NCBI GenBank assembly: GCA_003427395.1
Contig: BFEA01000012.1
Span: 2,102,711 to 2,135,263 of the forward strand
Length of the DNA stretch: 32,553 nt
DNA from: Chara braunii
Taxonomy: Eukaryota > Streptophyta > Charophyceae > Charales > Characeae
Reading direction: 5' to 3'
Part shown: piece by piece, positions 1 through 12,001 of the stretch
How positions within the stretch are numbered: position 1 is the first letter of the stretch
How the letters are laid out: each line of letters starts with the position of its first letter
The notes under the pieces: generated by a model
The model's database searches: none
What the model was told of the DNA's origin: nothing
The model's input: only the letters and a program-made list of their open reading frames with translations
Made by a program: the position numbers and the translations under genes

Positions 1-660
1 TAGCCAGTTGAAGAGAACTCATATCTGGTTACGATATCTTGAGTATTGTGTGGGCGCATGTCGCCAGTTGCTGTTTCGCTGTTTGCATACATGACAAGTT
101 GAATAATCAGAAGTGTGATTTCAACTCAGTCTAAGAGATCGTCTATCCTGGGATGTGGTTCTGCATTCTTTATGGTTACGGCATTCAGTCCCCTCTAATC
201 TATACACATACGTAACTCTCCCTCTTTTTCTTTGGGACGAACAGAACAGGTCACGAAAAGAACATGAATTGGGCCTAATCCATCCTTTTTCTAAGAGCTC
301 ATCCAACTGCTTACGAAGCTCTTCCAGTTCTTTGGGGGACATCATGTAGACGGCCCCTTTTGACGTCCCACTGCCAGGCTCTATCTCGATACTATGCTAG
401 ATAGGCCTTGGCACTACTCCTGAAGGTGCTTCAGATAAATCATTATACTCTTCCAGTAAACTGGCAATAGCGGGATGGAGCTTTTTATCTTCTTTTGGCT
501 TGCCAAAAATCGGCCTAACATAGGCTACGAACACCTGCTCTTTGAGCTGCTCCTTCCATACAAACCTAATAAAAGCAGGAGTGCTGAGGCAGCAATGTGC
601 TAGGGGATTGTCTACCCCAGACTCATCATATAGGCGGACTTGCTTAACTTCACCCGACGA
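1..660 (-). pseudogene. Ty3/gypsy PR-RT linker and start of reverse transcriptase (element B)
   Basis: Continuing left from the protease, the minus strand reads the usual linker (AYVRPIFGKP, then SGVVPRPI, a TAG stop, and HSIEIEPGSG) and the RT entry block MSPKELEELRKQLDELLEK with GWIRP. A frameshift follows. Then come pieces of the PKK..LRMCIDWRGLNA region and PRIDDLLD near 122-150. From about 120 to 1 only a degraded TRYEF/NWL remnant remains, so part of RT motif 2 looks deleted. The rest of pol lies outside the window or is lost. Confidence 0.75.
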
Positions 661-725
661 ACTAGGGAGTCTGCCCTCGTGCTCTCTACAAGGTGCAAAG
701 TGGCTCGTCTGTACCCAGCACTATG

Positions 726-1145
726 TCAAACGGGAGATTCTCTTCTACCAGAAAAGTCGGACTGAAGAACTTTTTCTACCTTCCCTTCTTCCTCTAGGCG
801 GAAGTATGCCTGGATTCCTTCAAAGTACTCCTCGACTCGCATCCTACTGTTGTCCACAAGGATGCTGACTACAGGATCCTGCAATCGTTGGACTTTTAAG
901 TCGGGCGCCCTGCAACTAATATAACTCCTAGTCGCCCCACTATCTATAAGAGCTCCTACTCTATCTCTAAAAATATCTACATCTGCAAGGATTAGCTGTC
1001 CTTTCCCATCTCTCTTCATCCTGGCCGAGACTTGCCTTCTCTCCTTCAACTCTTCAGCTAAGCCTGTGAGGGAAGCGTCTAGCGAAACTCTGACATAAGC
1101 AGCCTCTGGACAGCTTACTATACACTGGCCAGCAACCTCTGCCAT
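726..1145 (-). pseudogene. Ty3/gypsy protease region (element B, minus strand)
   Basis: Minus-strand frame of about 139 residues with the retropepsin active site VGALIDSGATRSYIS near the middle. It is followed, after a frameshift near 745, by a second protease block LPFDIVLGTDE around 690-740. Retropepsins cut the Gag-Pol polyprotein of LTR retrotransposons. The start lies only about 37 nt after a tRNA primer-binding site, where gag should be, so gag is missing. The catalytic Asp is present, but the frame is broken downstream. Ty3/gypsy type follows from the RT to its left. Confidence 0.8.
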
Positions 1146-1182
1146 GAAGACATGTGGAGGGGGAGCCTCTATCTCGAGCGCA

Positions 1183-1195
1183 CGCTATGATACCA
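1183..1195 (-). promoter_or_regulatory. Primer-binding site of element B
   Basis: Minus strand reads TGGTATCATAGCG, close to the TGGTATCAGAGC complement of initiator tRNA-Met used by many plant LTR elements. It sits one base after a TTCA that would be the LTR 3' end, as expected. Confidence 0.65.
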
Positions 1196-1196
1196 G

Positions 1197-1960
1197 TGAA
1201 ATCAGCCTGCACTCCAAACTTGCTTGCACCATGCACACACAGCAAACTGATGGTAAACCAAACGCTTTCAACTCAAAACTCACAATGAACTTGCACTTAA
1301 AACTCTTTTCAAGTTAACTGTACAAACTTGCGGCTATGGCCGCCGAACGCTGTCTTCACCACCAGCCTCACTCTCCCTCATATACACATGTACAAGGATC
1401 TTCCCTGAATGTCCAAGCTATGCATACACACACAATGTACACCATGTCTGTGTGTCAGCACCTGGGCGGCTATGGCCGCCCTCGTCTTCCTCCTCCTAGC
1501 TATGGCTGCAGTTGTCTTCCTCCTGGCCAGCTATGGCCATCGTCTTCCTCACTGCCCCCTTCCTCTCTGGGCACCTGCAGACCTCCACGCACAAGACACC
1601 AAGGCAGCACTTCCGCATGGCTCACAGGCGAATGCATGCATGACAAGTTTATTTATAGTAACCCGCAGGTGACCTGGCCCTACCCCAAACCGCGTGGGCC
1701 TGGGCCTCTAAAGGTGTGAGCCTGGCTTCTCAACGCGTGGGCCCAGGTCTGGAAGTTCCCACACCGCGTGGGCCTTTCTAGCTCAAACCGCACGGGCCCT
1801 TCCCTTCCAGCCACAAGCAGCCCCTACCCTGGTACTTGCCGACTTGAACAGACCTACAGGGACCTACAGCCTTCTAGAACCTACAGACCTACGGCCTGAC
1901 CCTTAGGCCCCAGTAGACATAGGTGGAGACTTGTAAGCTTGAAGAACGCATAGATAGACG
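1197..1960 (-). mobile_element. Probable LTR of element B
   Basis: Placed by the primer-binding site at its inner edge. A TATAAATAAA box is visible on the minus strand at 1649-1658. It contains degenerate GCTATGGCCGCC repeats (about 1330, 1468, 1500 and 1532) and four loose copies of a CGCGTGGGCC motif between 1690 and 1800. The outer boundary is not defined because no second LTR is in the window. Confidence 0.45.
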
Positions 1961-1962
1961 AC

Positions 1963-2035
1963 TGGCGGAAGAGGGATTCGAACCCCCGACATGCGAATTA
2001 TGATTCCGCTGTTCTAACCTACTAGATAGGCCCTA
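1963..2035 (-). tRNA. tRNA-like sequence, anticodon CAU, 5' half degraded
   Basis: The minus strand has an intact 3' half: anticodon stem GCGGA/TTCGC with loop ATCATAA (anticodon CAT), a T-arm around the box-B motif GGTTCGAATCC, and acceptor 3' strand TTCCGCCA. The 5' acceptor strand that should read about GGCGGAA is not present, and the D-arm is only approximate. So this is a decayed tRNA-Met/Ile gene or a tRNA-derived retroposon rather than a working tRNA. Further box-B-like motifs occur at 2148 and 2206 on the plus strand. Confidence 0.4.
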
Positions 2036-2490
2036 GCTAGAGCTAGTGGTAACACACTAAACTGCTAAAACACAGATCTGCGGATCAAGGCCTACCAGCT
2101 AACAGACAGATCTACCAACTAACCAAAGGGTTTAGGGACAGGTCATAGGTTCGAATCTTGCTCAGCACACAGAGTCAAAGTACAAGGTTTAGGCACAGGT
2201 TTAGGGATCGAATCTCAGAGTCTGCAAATGTCGGGTCAACTTGGTGAAACTGTTTCAGTTACAAATTTGTGCTCCATTATTTGACAATCTGAGTGGTCTT
2301 ATCAAGTGGCCCCTTTTAGGGGCCCTCATCGTTTTACTTATTCCTAACTCGAAAATACGGTTGATACAAAGTACTGCCTTTGGCACCTTTTTTATCACTT
2401 TTTTTCTCAGTCTTCCATTTCGACAGCCTGCCTGTGTGGCCAAGCGAAACTATTGACAAGCGTGTCGACAAGGGTGTGGCGAGCCCCAAA
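2036..2490. other. Non-coding spacer with box-B-like motifs
   Basis: Holds two GTTCGAATC/GATCGAATC box-B-like motifs on the plus strand (near 2148 and 2206) next to repeated GGTTTAGG(C/G)ACAGG phrases. No coding sequence recognised. The short reading frames at 2241-2456 match nothing I know. Confidence 0.3.
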
Positions 2491-2860
2491 AACAAGAGAA
2501 GAGTGACAAATGTCTAACGTAAACCGAGTTGACACGGGAACACTGCAAAAAAATATAAGATAACAAGAAAAAGCACGCTTTTCTGCAGTGGGAGAGGCAC
2601 ATGCTGTTAACGCCTACTTAGTACTTAAATAAACAAGAGAGGAGTGACAAATGTCTAACGTAAACCGAGTTAACACGGGGAACCTGCAAAAAAATATAAG
2701 ATAACAAGAAAAAGCACGCTTTTTTGCAGTGGGAGAGGCACATGTAAACCGAGTTAACACGGGGACCCTGCAAAAACATATAAGATAACAAGAAAAAGCA
2801 CGCTTTTTTGCAGTGGGAGAGGCACATGCTGTTAACGCCTACTTAGTACTTAAATAAATA
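2491..2860. repeat. Tandem repeat of a hairpin-bearing unit, three copies
   Basis: Units begin near 2491, 2632 and 2746. The first spacing is 141 bp and the second 84 bp because copy 2 lacks the tail found in copies 1 and 3. Each copy contains an inverted pair CTGCAAAAA...TTTTTGCAG around about 26 nt, able to fold into a hairpin, followed by GTGGGAGAGGCACATG. Copies 1 and 3 end in GCCTACTTAGTACTTAAATAAA. The copies are nearly identical, so the amplification is recent. Confidence 0.9.
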
Positions 2861-2869
2861 ATCAAAACA

Positions 2870-3241
2870 CTTAACACAAAAAGCCAGGCCAGATATTCTT
2901 CAGTCAGATATTCTTCAATTTCAACATCTCATTTCCAACAAAATTAGGAATCCAAGAAACATAACACATTCTCTTCAATGCCGACACAAGGTTCCAGAAC
3001 TAACTCCCCACACCCTCATTTTACTCCCGCCTCCGTAACCCTCCTCACACTTCTAATTAGCAGAGAGACCGAGCACTGACTCCTGCCTCTAAAAACTCTT
3101 TCAGGGAAACAGGGACTCAATTTTGTTAAGAGAGACTGCAAAAAAAAATTGTACACAGCGTCAAAGCCAGTTGCAAATGAACTGCCCGCCAGAAAATTGT
3201 CCGAAGGCTTGCAAACATAGCATCCAGGGCCGCCTCCGTTC

Positions 3242-3280
<39 letters not shown>

Positions 3281-3424
3281 ATTGCTAGCGAATGGCGAAT
3301 GACGCGCTCGAAGAAGAAATGCAAGGACCCAAGGCAAAGCTGCTCCGAGAAGAAATGCAACTACCCAAAGCAAAGCTGCTCCGATCATTCGATTGAGCAG
3401 AGACAAGAAGGGGGTCGCAGCATC
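2870..3424 (-). other. Presumed 3' UTR and 3' flank of PBC1
   Basis: Sequence downstream of the PBC1 stop on the gene strand. It holds a 36-bp direct repeat (3313-3384) and a run of 34 A on the plus strand (3245-3278), which is poly-T in gene sense. I could not see a convincing AATAAA or TGTAA signal in gene sense, so the cleavage site is undefined. Confidence 0.4.
3313..3384. repeat. 36-bp tandem duplication
   Basis: Two adjacent copies of a 36-bp unit starting gaagaaatgcaa, at 3313 and 3349, with a few mismatches. The period is a multiple of three. The unit lies just downstream of the PBC1 stop, so it is probably 3' UTR rather than plus-strand coding sequence. Confidence 0.85.
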
Positions 3425-3473
3425 TTAGTCCATGCGTCCTTTCAGAGTTCTCGTGATGACCTCATCAGGGGTT
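3425..3473 (-). CDS. PBC1: PBC1 exon 7 (C-terminus and stop)
   Basis: Acceptor tgtgcag precedes AACCCCTG. The first base completes Val. The exon then encodes [15 protein letters not shown] and a TAA stop. The LKGRMD tail is the family C-terminus. A 49-nt exon 12 kb from its neighbour is easily missed, but length, phase, splice site and tail all agree. Confidence 0.93.
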
Positions 3474-4360
3474 CTGCACAGGCCACAAACAGACAAAACA
3501 AACACTCCGCGCATGAGTCGCTTAAAAGAGACGAAAACCGGGAAGAAAACAAAAAGGAAACATCAGAAAATAGAGATAGGGCAGCACACACAAAGGCATC
3601 GCGGGAAAATAGAGAAAGGGAAAGGCTACCCAGGAGAGAGGCTCGAGTACGGGCGTCATCCCCAGTTCCCATTTTTTCTTCCTAAACCTCGCGAGCACCG
3701 CCACTGCTGCCTGCTGTCGACTGCACACCCTCCCATGTGTAACTCAAAAAGTGGGGGGCTCATAGGTTTCTCATCAGCTTGATGCTGCCTCGTGTCAATC
3801 CCTCCTCTACTTGGCCCGATACAGGTAGACCAGTCCTTGAGAATTTGCTCAGCACCTGAATTTATCTCGCTGATTCAATCATGTCCTCCCTCTCCTTCCC
3901 TTGTCTCCCTCGACTTCACGAAGAAAGCATCCGAATCTGACTGTGAGGAGTTGAGGAAGAAAGGCATCAGGATGAGAAAGAGGGCGGCATCTGATAACAT
4001 GCAGACAATTCCTTGAAAACCACCTCACCTGTTTTCGAAACCACATGATAAGTTCTTTATAAATTTTCTTCGACAGACTAATTGATGTAAAGTTCTTTCA
4101 TGGAAGGGATCACAGATGAAGAAGCAGCAGGACATGTTTCACATACCTTTGTCCGTCCGACAGATGGGGTCCAGTTTCCACAACCCTTTTAGCGCATTTT
4201 CTCTCGTTTCGCTCAGATTTCTCAGGTCAGGTAGAGTCACAGGACCAAAGGCCAAATCCACTCTGGTATATGTTTATTCACTTCGAGACTACAAGCCCAA
4301 AGCTCCGGGCAGACATCCAGGATAGCCCTCCTGCCAGCTGGGTGTATCCAGCCCGGGGCN

Positions 4361-4401
<41 letters not shown>

Positions 4402-7400
4402 CGAAATAAATTGAAAATAAAAATGCTGTAGAACATAGTGCGAGGGTTCTACACCTCGGCATATGGCCCAGCAACAGGCGCTTGCCCGCCCTAAGTGAAG
4501 GCGGGCCCCCTGAATCTGAATGCACCCTGAACTCGCCAATTTTTGCAAATCTTGGTCGGCGCCAGTTGGTTACATCCGCTCTGCACGTGAGAATGGGAAA
4601 GATTCGTGAGCCTTCCAGGCCATTCTAGCAACGTGGGGTAAGCAGAGAACATCGCACGAATGTGCCTGGGTGGTTGGACATGCCTAATCAACTCGGTCCC
4701 AGGCCACTGTCTGAACGGGCCTGGGTGCAGACACCTTGGCGGAGACTGAAGCTACGGAGGCCACTGTTAGATTACTGGTGGGGAATCAATGGTTGGGGGC
4801 AGCCCTATGACGAAGTGAGTTCTGTCTTGAGAGTCCTCTCATTGTGAGGTGTCGCGAGCGCTCAACCTTGAGAGTCGACATTCTTCCTGGAAGCAAGTTG
4901 GTGGGAGAGGGGTGTTGCCTCTGAAGGGCCCTGGACGAAGCACTCGGGTCACGGTCACCATGCCAACACGCTGGGATTAGTAAACGCATGCTATGCTGCT
5001 TGTCCTTGGTTCTGCTTGCTGCGCTATAGAGGGAACGTGGACTGACCTACACGAGACGCATACCGAACCATCTGTGGGTACTTCTGGCGGATCCGACTTG
5101 AATCCTGGCTGTGATCGCTGTCCTGCCTGCGACGTTAAATAATTCCTGAGGACCTTGGGGGCTGTCCTTACTGCCGCTTGATCAGCAAGATCAACCGGAT
5201 GTCAGGCTCGTTGCACGCGAGGATAAAGAACGGGCAGGACTGGTCATAAATGATTTCCTGGGCACAAGGGTGGGCCGAATGCACACCTTCAGACACGCCG
5301 CTGAACCAGAGTCTTAGGACGTCAACATCAGGTGACCACTCAAGAGGGATAGAGGGGGAGGGAAGATACCAGTAAACAGCTCGAATGTTTATTATTGGAA
5401 AATTTCTATTCTGCATGCCCAACTAGCAAATGATTTTATTTTATTTTCGATTAGTTAGTTGTGACGGACGCTGCTAACTGACAGACAGCTGCAGATAGAT
5501 AGTACACATTCCTTGCTGCATTGCAATCTGTCTCAGACTAGTCAAAAGCAGGAATAGAATTGTTTGTAGGAATCTGAGATTTTCTGCTAGTACCGCTTGA
5601 ATAGTTTCTGACAAACTGGACCAAGTATTTATTTCTTTATTTTTAGTTCGTTGGATACCATGCTGCGGTAGGTCCCAGCCAGGACACTAGTGCAGATCGT
5701 GGACCACACATAGCTCATGAGTGGAGATAACAAGGGTTGATAGAGTAGAGGAGGACGATAGGAGATTAACCAGAAGACAGGCACTCAGTCCGGAGACCGC
5801 TTTCCTAGTGTTAGAACAAGGAGAGGAAAGGAGGCTGCGGAGAGAAGCCAGAGAGGGGAATATTGCAGAGGGATAGGGAAGCAGCGGCCAACGCCGAAAG
5901 TCCACTAGCAGCGGCAACAGTAGTAGAGGCTAGAGTCAGTGCTGAGGCAGCCATGGATACCCCCTCTACGCAAGCCTCCTCTCAGGCATCTTCGGCAGGT
6001 GTCAGTCAGGGAATCTCCCAGGCGCCTGTTAGTCAATCTGATGGCCTGCAGGTCAGCCAGCAGCAACCAATGTCAGAATGAGGATTGTGAGATTCAACAG
6101 GCGGATGCTCTCCACACAGAGTTACGGCGCCAGTTGCAGGAGGTAGAAGGTAGGAGAGACAGAGCCAGACTTAGAAAAGCCAGACTAGAGGCAAGGGGAG
6201 AGGAGTTAGGCAAGTTAGAAGCTATAGATGAGTCAGTTCTTGACCCTGTAATGCTGTTCCTTCGGAACTCCCTGTTGAGTGTGGCCTAAGTGCAAGCAGT
6301 GCAGCAAGAGATGCTGGCTGCACTGATAGCTAGTCAGAATCAGATTCTGACCGCACTGCGGGCGCCACAACCTCAGGTCAGGCAGACATAGTATGCTGTA
6401 GCTCCCCCTACGGTTGCAGGTCCCACCATGACACTGCAGCCGATAGGTCAACCCTTTACTCCCCAGTTTGGCATTCCCACATCCGGCGGTCTAGTAGCAG
6501 GTAGTAGTGGGCAGATTCCTGTACAGCCTTCTTCATTTCCCCTACCAGTGGTTGCTGCTACAGGGCAGCCACAAGTGCAACAACCTTTGCAACATGGTCC
6601 GCAGCAGCAGCAACAGCAGTTGCAACAACAGCAGCAATTGGCACCGCAGCGACCGGTCCCACCGGTTTCACAACCAATGCAGCAGGCACAAGGAGTTATA
6701 CCAACCATGCAGTAGACACCCAAGATTCCCTTGTTGAGTCCTAAACCCTTCTCTGGCGACAAGAAGAAGGACAAGGACCTGGATACGGGGAGGAGGACTG
6801 TGCCTACTTATGTGAGGCACAAGCTCACTAGGACAGAGGATGAAGTCATTGTCGCTGTATCCTTTCTAGAAGGATCTGCAGCCAGATGGTTGAATGGGTA
6901 GTACAGCAACAAGGCTACGGTCAGAACTTCGATGGTTGGGCACAAGCCACATCGTTGGAAGAGTTTGCATGGCTAGTCTACAGCAGGTAGCATGATCCCC
7001 AAGGAGCTCAGAAGACCACCGACTCCCTGGCTAGTCTGGGACCCGAAAGATACTAGACAGTTCGTGAGGTAACAGACGCCATAGAGCGACTGATCGTTGT
7101 CCCTGGTGTGCAGTACGAACTGCAAGTCCTCTTGACAACTCATTTGCGATGTCTGCCTACAGATGTTAAAGATAAGTTGGTTGATGAGGCCTCCATTGAT
7201 GTATATGACTTTGCTTCATTCAACAAGAAGGCCTTAGACATTGCAGCTAGGCTTGGGAGTGCCCATCAGGGACAAGTAGATGGGAGAAAGAAGAAGCTCC
7301 CTCAAGATTGGAAGAAGAAGGGCAACCTCGTGTTCGTTGAGCATGACGGTCATACAACTGAGATTGATGACTCATCTGACCTTGGGGAAGTAACAGAGTT

Positions 7401-10400
7401 GGATGGGGGTGGAGACACTTCAAATGGTGGAGTGGTCACTCCTGTCAAGGAAAAAACTAAAAAACGAAGGGGGCCGAAAAACAGAAGGCAGGCCGGCCCA
7501 AGGGTCAATATGACCAAGGTACACCCATATGGGTAAAACTTCGTCTAGAATACGAGGTGTGGCGAGACTGCATCGCACGACGTGCTTGCACGAATTGTGG
7601 CCAGTATGGTCACACCATGGCTAAGTGCAAGAGTAAGCAGGTCGCCACGAAGGTCGCATCATCAATTGTCACGGTCGGATCTTCAAACTCAGGTGGTGGT
7701 TCTGCGAGCACTTCTTAGGGAAACACCTCGGGCCAGTAGGAGTGCTATCCTCTCTTACTCGTGCTGAAGTGGTAACTTTACCTTCTCCATTTCAGACGAA
7801 GGCCAAGGCTATTGACCAATTGATCGCCCCGTAGACAGATCTAGACCAATTGATGCTCTGTTCGATGGATGTGTTTGAGTCCTTAGGAGTTAGAAACTGA
7901 GTGGTTAGAGAAAGACACTAGAGATTCTTGGGTGATGTTGAACAAAGGTCCAAAAGGTGAACACTTCGTGGTAGAAGTCAATGTAGGTGGCCGAAAGGTT
8001 GGCGCCTTCGCAGACATAGGTTCTACGCAAAACTTCATCAGTCGCACTTGTGTGGATAGGCTGCTCTTATGGGACAAGTGCAGCAGCCTAGCAGATCTGT
8101 GACATCTACCTTAGCCAACAAGCACTTTATCGTAGTAAAGGACTACGTCACGACGTAGTCTGCACCTTCTCTTATGGAGGAGGGGAACTGATACACGATC
8201 TCGTTCCTAGCTAGCGGCGAGCTGCCATTCGACATGTTGTTAGGCATGTACTACCTCGAGGTTGCTAAGCCTCACTTCAATTGGTATAGGAAGTTAATGA
8301 TCCACAAGTTACCAGATGGAAGGACCATTCGATTGCAAAAGTTTAGGCTAGCAGACTAGTGGAGAACTACGGTTGCATGTGTGCATCATCTTTCTATAAC
8401 TACTATAAGCAAAATCGCGAGGAAGGTATGTACTTGGTCTTTGTCTCTAAGAAAGGGGAGGCCGTAAAACCACCCCCAAAGATGGTAGTCATTGAGCAGT
8501 ATTCATACCTTTTTGAAGAGCCTAGGGGTGTGGTGGAAAGGGAGATTGTCTATGTGATAGAAGTTGTCCCCGGTAGCAAACTACCTAGAAGACGAATGTA
8601 TAGGATGTCCTCAACAGAGTTAGATGAGCTCCTCCGCCAGCTCAAAGAGCTCACAAAGAAGAGTTGGATTCAGCCAAGTACATCCCCCTATGGAGCAACA
8701 GTTTTATTTGTCCCAAAGAAAGGGGGGACCCTAAGGATGTGCATTGATTTTAGGGGCCTCAATGCCATCACCGTTGAGAACGTGGAGCACCTATCCCTCA
8801 CTGACGGATAGAGTGCAATGATGCTGGTACTTTAATAAGATCTGAAGTCCGAATACCATCAGATTGCAATTAGACCTGAGGACCAGCACAAAATTGCCTT
8901 TCAGACCAGGCACCGTCTGTACGAGTTTGTGGTGATGCCCTTTGGCCCATGCAATGCTCCTAGGGCGTTCCAGCACGCAACCAACCAGATCTTTCACGAG
9001 TACTTAGACAAGTTTATCGTCATGTACCTCAACGATATTCTTATCTTCAGGACTGTAGAGGAGCACGCTGAGCACGTGAAAAAGGTGCTAGGGTTCCTAA
9101 GACAGCACCAGAACAAGGTTAACTAGGAGAAATGCAAATTTGGTCGCACCAAGATCTTGTATCTGGGTCATGAGATTTTCGTGGATGGTTTGAGGTCGGA
9201 CGATGCCAAAGTGGCCAGCATACGTGACTTGCCCAGACATCAGTCTCTGACCGAGGTGAGGTCATTTTTGGGGATGACAGGCTATTATCGTCTATTTGTG
9301 AAAAAATACAGTACAATAGTCTCTCCACTAACTGACCTCACGCGCCTTGATACCCCTTGGGAGTGGACCAAAGAGTGTTAGGCAGCCTTCAAGAGATTGA
9401 CGTATGCCCTAACACACTATGAAGTCCTCAATATGGATTCTGAACAACCCTTTGTTGTGACCACAGACGGCAGCCAATATGGCATAGGCACGGTCCTTGC
9501 GCAGAAGGAGGGGAAAAGTTAAGGTCGATCGAGTACATGAGCAAAAAGATGCCATCTCAAAAATTAGCTAAATCCACATACGAGTGTGACCTCCTAGGCA
9601 GATTCTTTAATGTGAGATCTGACCATGAGACACTGCGCTGGATCAAGACACAGCCCGTGCTCTCCGACGCACTCAAGAGGTGGATTAAAGTCATAAACAT
9701 GTACGACTTCAAGCTCGACCCTCTAAAGGGAGAGTACAACAAAGTGGTTAACGCACTATCACGAAGGGCTGGGCACGCTAGTGACAAAGTTTGGACTATC
9801 TGACGATGTAACTCTATCCATGGTGGAAGCCTATCGAAAGGACGCAATCATGTCTAAGATCGTTCGCAAACTGAAAGGTAAAGATAAGGCTACTTCGGAT
9901 GAGAGTTTGTGACGGTTGACAGCTTGCTGTTCCTTGAGAAGGCTGGGAATAAACGTTTGTGTGCACCAAATAAAGAGTCTTTGCGTAGTCTATTTTTAGG
10001 AGTGTCACGGTGCAACTGGTCATTTTGGCTATGAAAAGACAGCAGCAAACTTAGTGCAGTAATTTTGGTGGCCCACAATGATGGATGATGCAAAGAAGTA
10101 TGTAGAAACTTGCCAGGTTTGTCAGCGCGACAAGCCACGGACGCAGGCACTGCTTGGGCTGATCAAGCCCTTGACCATCCCTGCCAGCGTATCCATGGAT
10201 TTCATGGATACCCTTGCCCAGCAAGAGCAGTGAACGGCACATCTTTGTCACAAAGTATGCTAGACTAATCGCTATGCATGAGACAGCTAGGACTGACGAC
10301 GTCATCAAGCTATTTATGGACAACTGGGTACGTGACTTTGGTCCCCCTAAGTCTGTTGTAAGCGACAGGGATGTCAGATTCACTAGTGAACTGTGGCAAA

Positions 10401-11936
10401 GTACAGCCCAACAGATGGGTACCCGACTCCAAATGACACCGGGGAACCACGCTGAGTCAAATGGCCAGGCTGAACAGATGAACCGGGTAGTGCAGCACTC
10501 GCTTCAGCATTACATTAAACCAAGTCAGGATGACTGGGACTAGAAATTACCCCTCGTCGCCGGCCTGTACAATAGTGCCATGCACAGCACTACTAGCACG
10601 ACTCCCAACCAACTACATCTTCGTTGGAAGACCCGATCTGCATTAGACTTCCTGTTACATGAACAGCAGTCGACTGCATCACCGGGCAACATAGAATTTG
10701 CTGTCAAATACGGACAGCTGTTGCAGCAGGCTGTAGATCACATCAAGAAAGCTCAAGATGCCATGATCGCATGCGAGAATAGACAAAGACGGCTGTCTGA
10801 GTTTCAGGTAGGAGAACGAGTCTAGGTGAAGTCATCTGAGTTGGGGCAGGAATTAGGACTCACGTAAACTGATGCCACAGTACTTTAGCCCCTGGGAAGT
10901 ACTTGATATAGTGGGAGATCAACCAGATGGGCCATCATACGTCATTCGCATCCCTGGACACCTACGTACATACCCTGTCTTCCATGCATCATAGTTGGCA
11001 CCTTTCTCTGTCACTGATAAATTTCCCACCAGGAGATCGATGCTGCCCCCAACCATGGACGGACGTGGGCATTGACAACATCGTTGAACACAACTTGATG
11101 CCTGTGCCCAAGCCTCCAGGCAGAGGACGTCCCCCGAAGCCACAGATGCAGTACCGGGTGCATTTCAGACACCACACTGATCCTCAAGAAGATCAGAGGT
11201 TCACAAGAGAAGAGTTAATGAAGACTGCTCCCCAAATTATCTCAAGTTATGAAACGAATTTGAAAGGGAAGCAGCCTGCTACGTAACGACTTCTCAGAGG
11301 ACTATCGAAGTAAAGGAGGAGGGAGGGTGAGGGTTTGGCCTCTCGGCATATGGCCCTGCAACAGGCATGTGCCCGCCCTAAGTAAAGGCGGGCCCTTGGA
11401 CTCGTCAAAATCTTGGTCAGCGTCAGACAATTGCCACGCGCCAGTTGGTTACATCCGCCCTGCACGTGAGAATGGGAAAGATTTGTGAGCCTTCCAGGCC
11501 ATTCTAGCAACGTGGGGTAAGCAGGGAACATCGCGCGAATGTGCCCGGGTGGTTGGACATGCCTAACCAAATCGGTCCCAGGCCAATGTCTGAACGGGCC
11601 TGGGCGCAGACACCTTGGCGGAGACTGAAGCTACTGGGCACTCGGTCTCACGTGGTCGTCGCAAGGCAAAACGCCCGCAACTTTCCATATAGGAAAGGGC
11701 AGGGCACCAGGGCAGACATTAGGGCACTTGCAAGTTGCAGGCGCAGCGCTGCTGGAACGATTGCTCGCGGGCTGCTAGCTGCACAAGTGCAAGCGCGTGT
11801 GCGCATGCGGACATGCCGGGTGAAGGGTGCTGCTGAGGGCAGCACCATAGCCAGCCCCGCGTGGCCAGGGCTCGGCTTGGTCATAGCCAGTGGAGGTGGT
11901 GGTGGTCTTCGTATATAAGAAAGGTGTGGGTAGAGA

Positions 11937-12001
<65 letters not shown>

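Larger units (their letters stand above)
4439..11640 (+). mobile_element. Decayed Ty3/gypsy chromovirus (element A), in PBC1 intron 6
   Basis: LTR retrotransposon with the order 5' LTR, primer-binding site, gag, PR, RT, RNase H, integrase, chromodomain, polypurine tract, 3' LTR. Both ends are fixed by about 310 bp shared between 4439-4755 and 11328-11637, both starting with TG. The PR-RT-RH-IN order and the C-terminal chromodomain define a chromovirus. Many stops and frameshifts and several lost catalytic residues make it non-autonomous. No matching target-site duplication is seen, because the 3' LTR is truncated. It lies opposite to PBC1. Confidence 0.93.

Noticed and set aside
2491-2860. 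CRISPR array
   Set aside because: Repeats are long, spaced unevenly and without unique spacers; the host is a eukaryote.
3299-3685. 128-residue plus-strand frame with KKC..P.QSCS repeats
   Set aside because: It is antisense to the last PBC1 exon and 3' flank, and the repeat is a DNA duplication; no other support.
6448-6774. Cys-rich minus-strand frame
   Set aside because: Shadow of the Gln-rich CAG-type codons of the gypsy gag on the plus strand.
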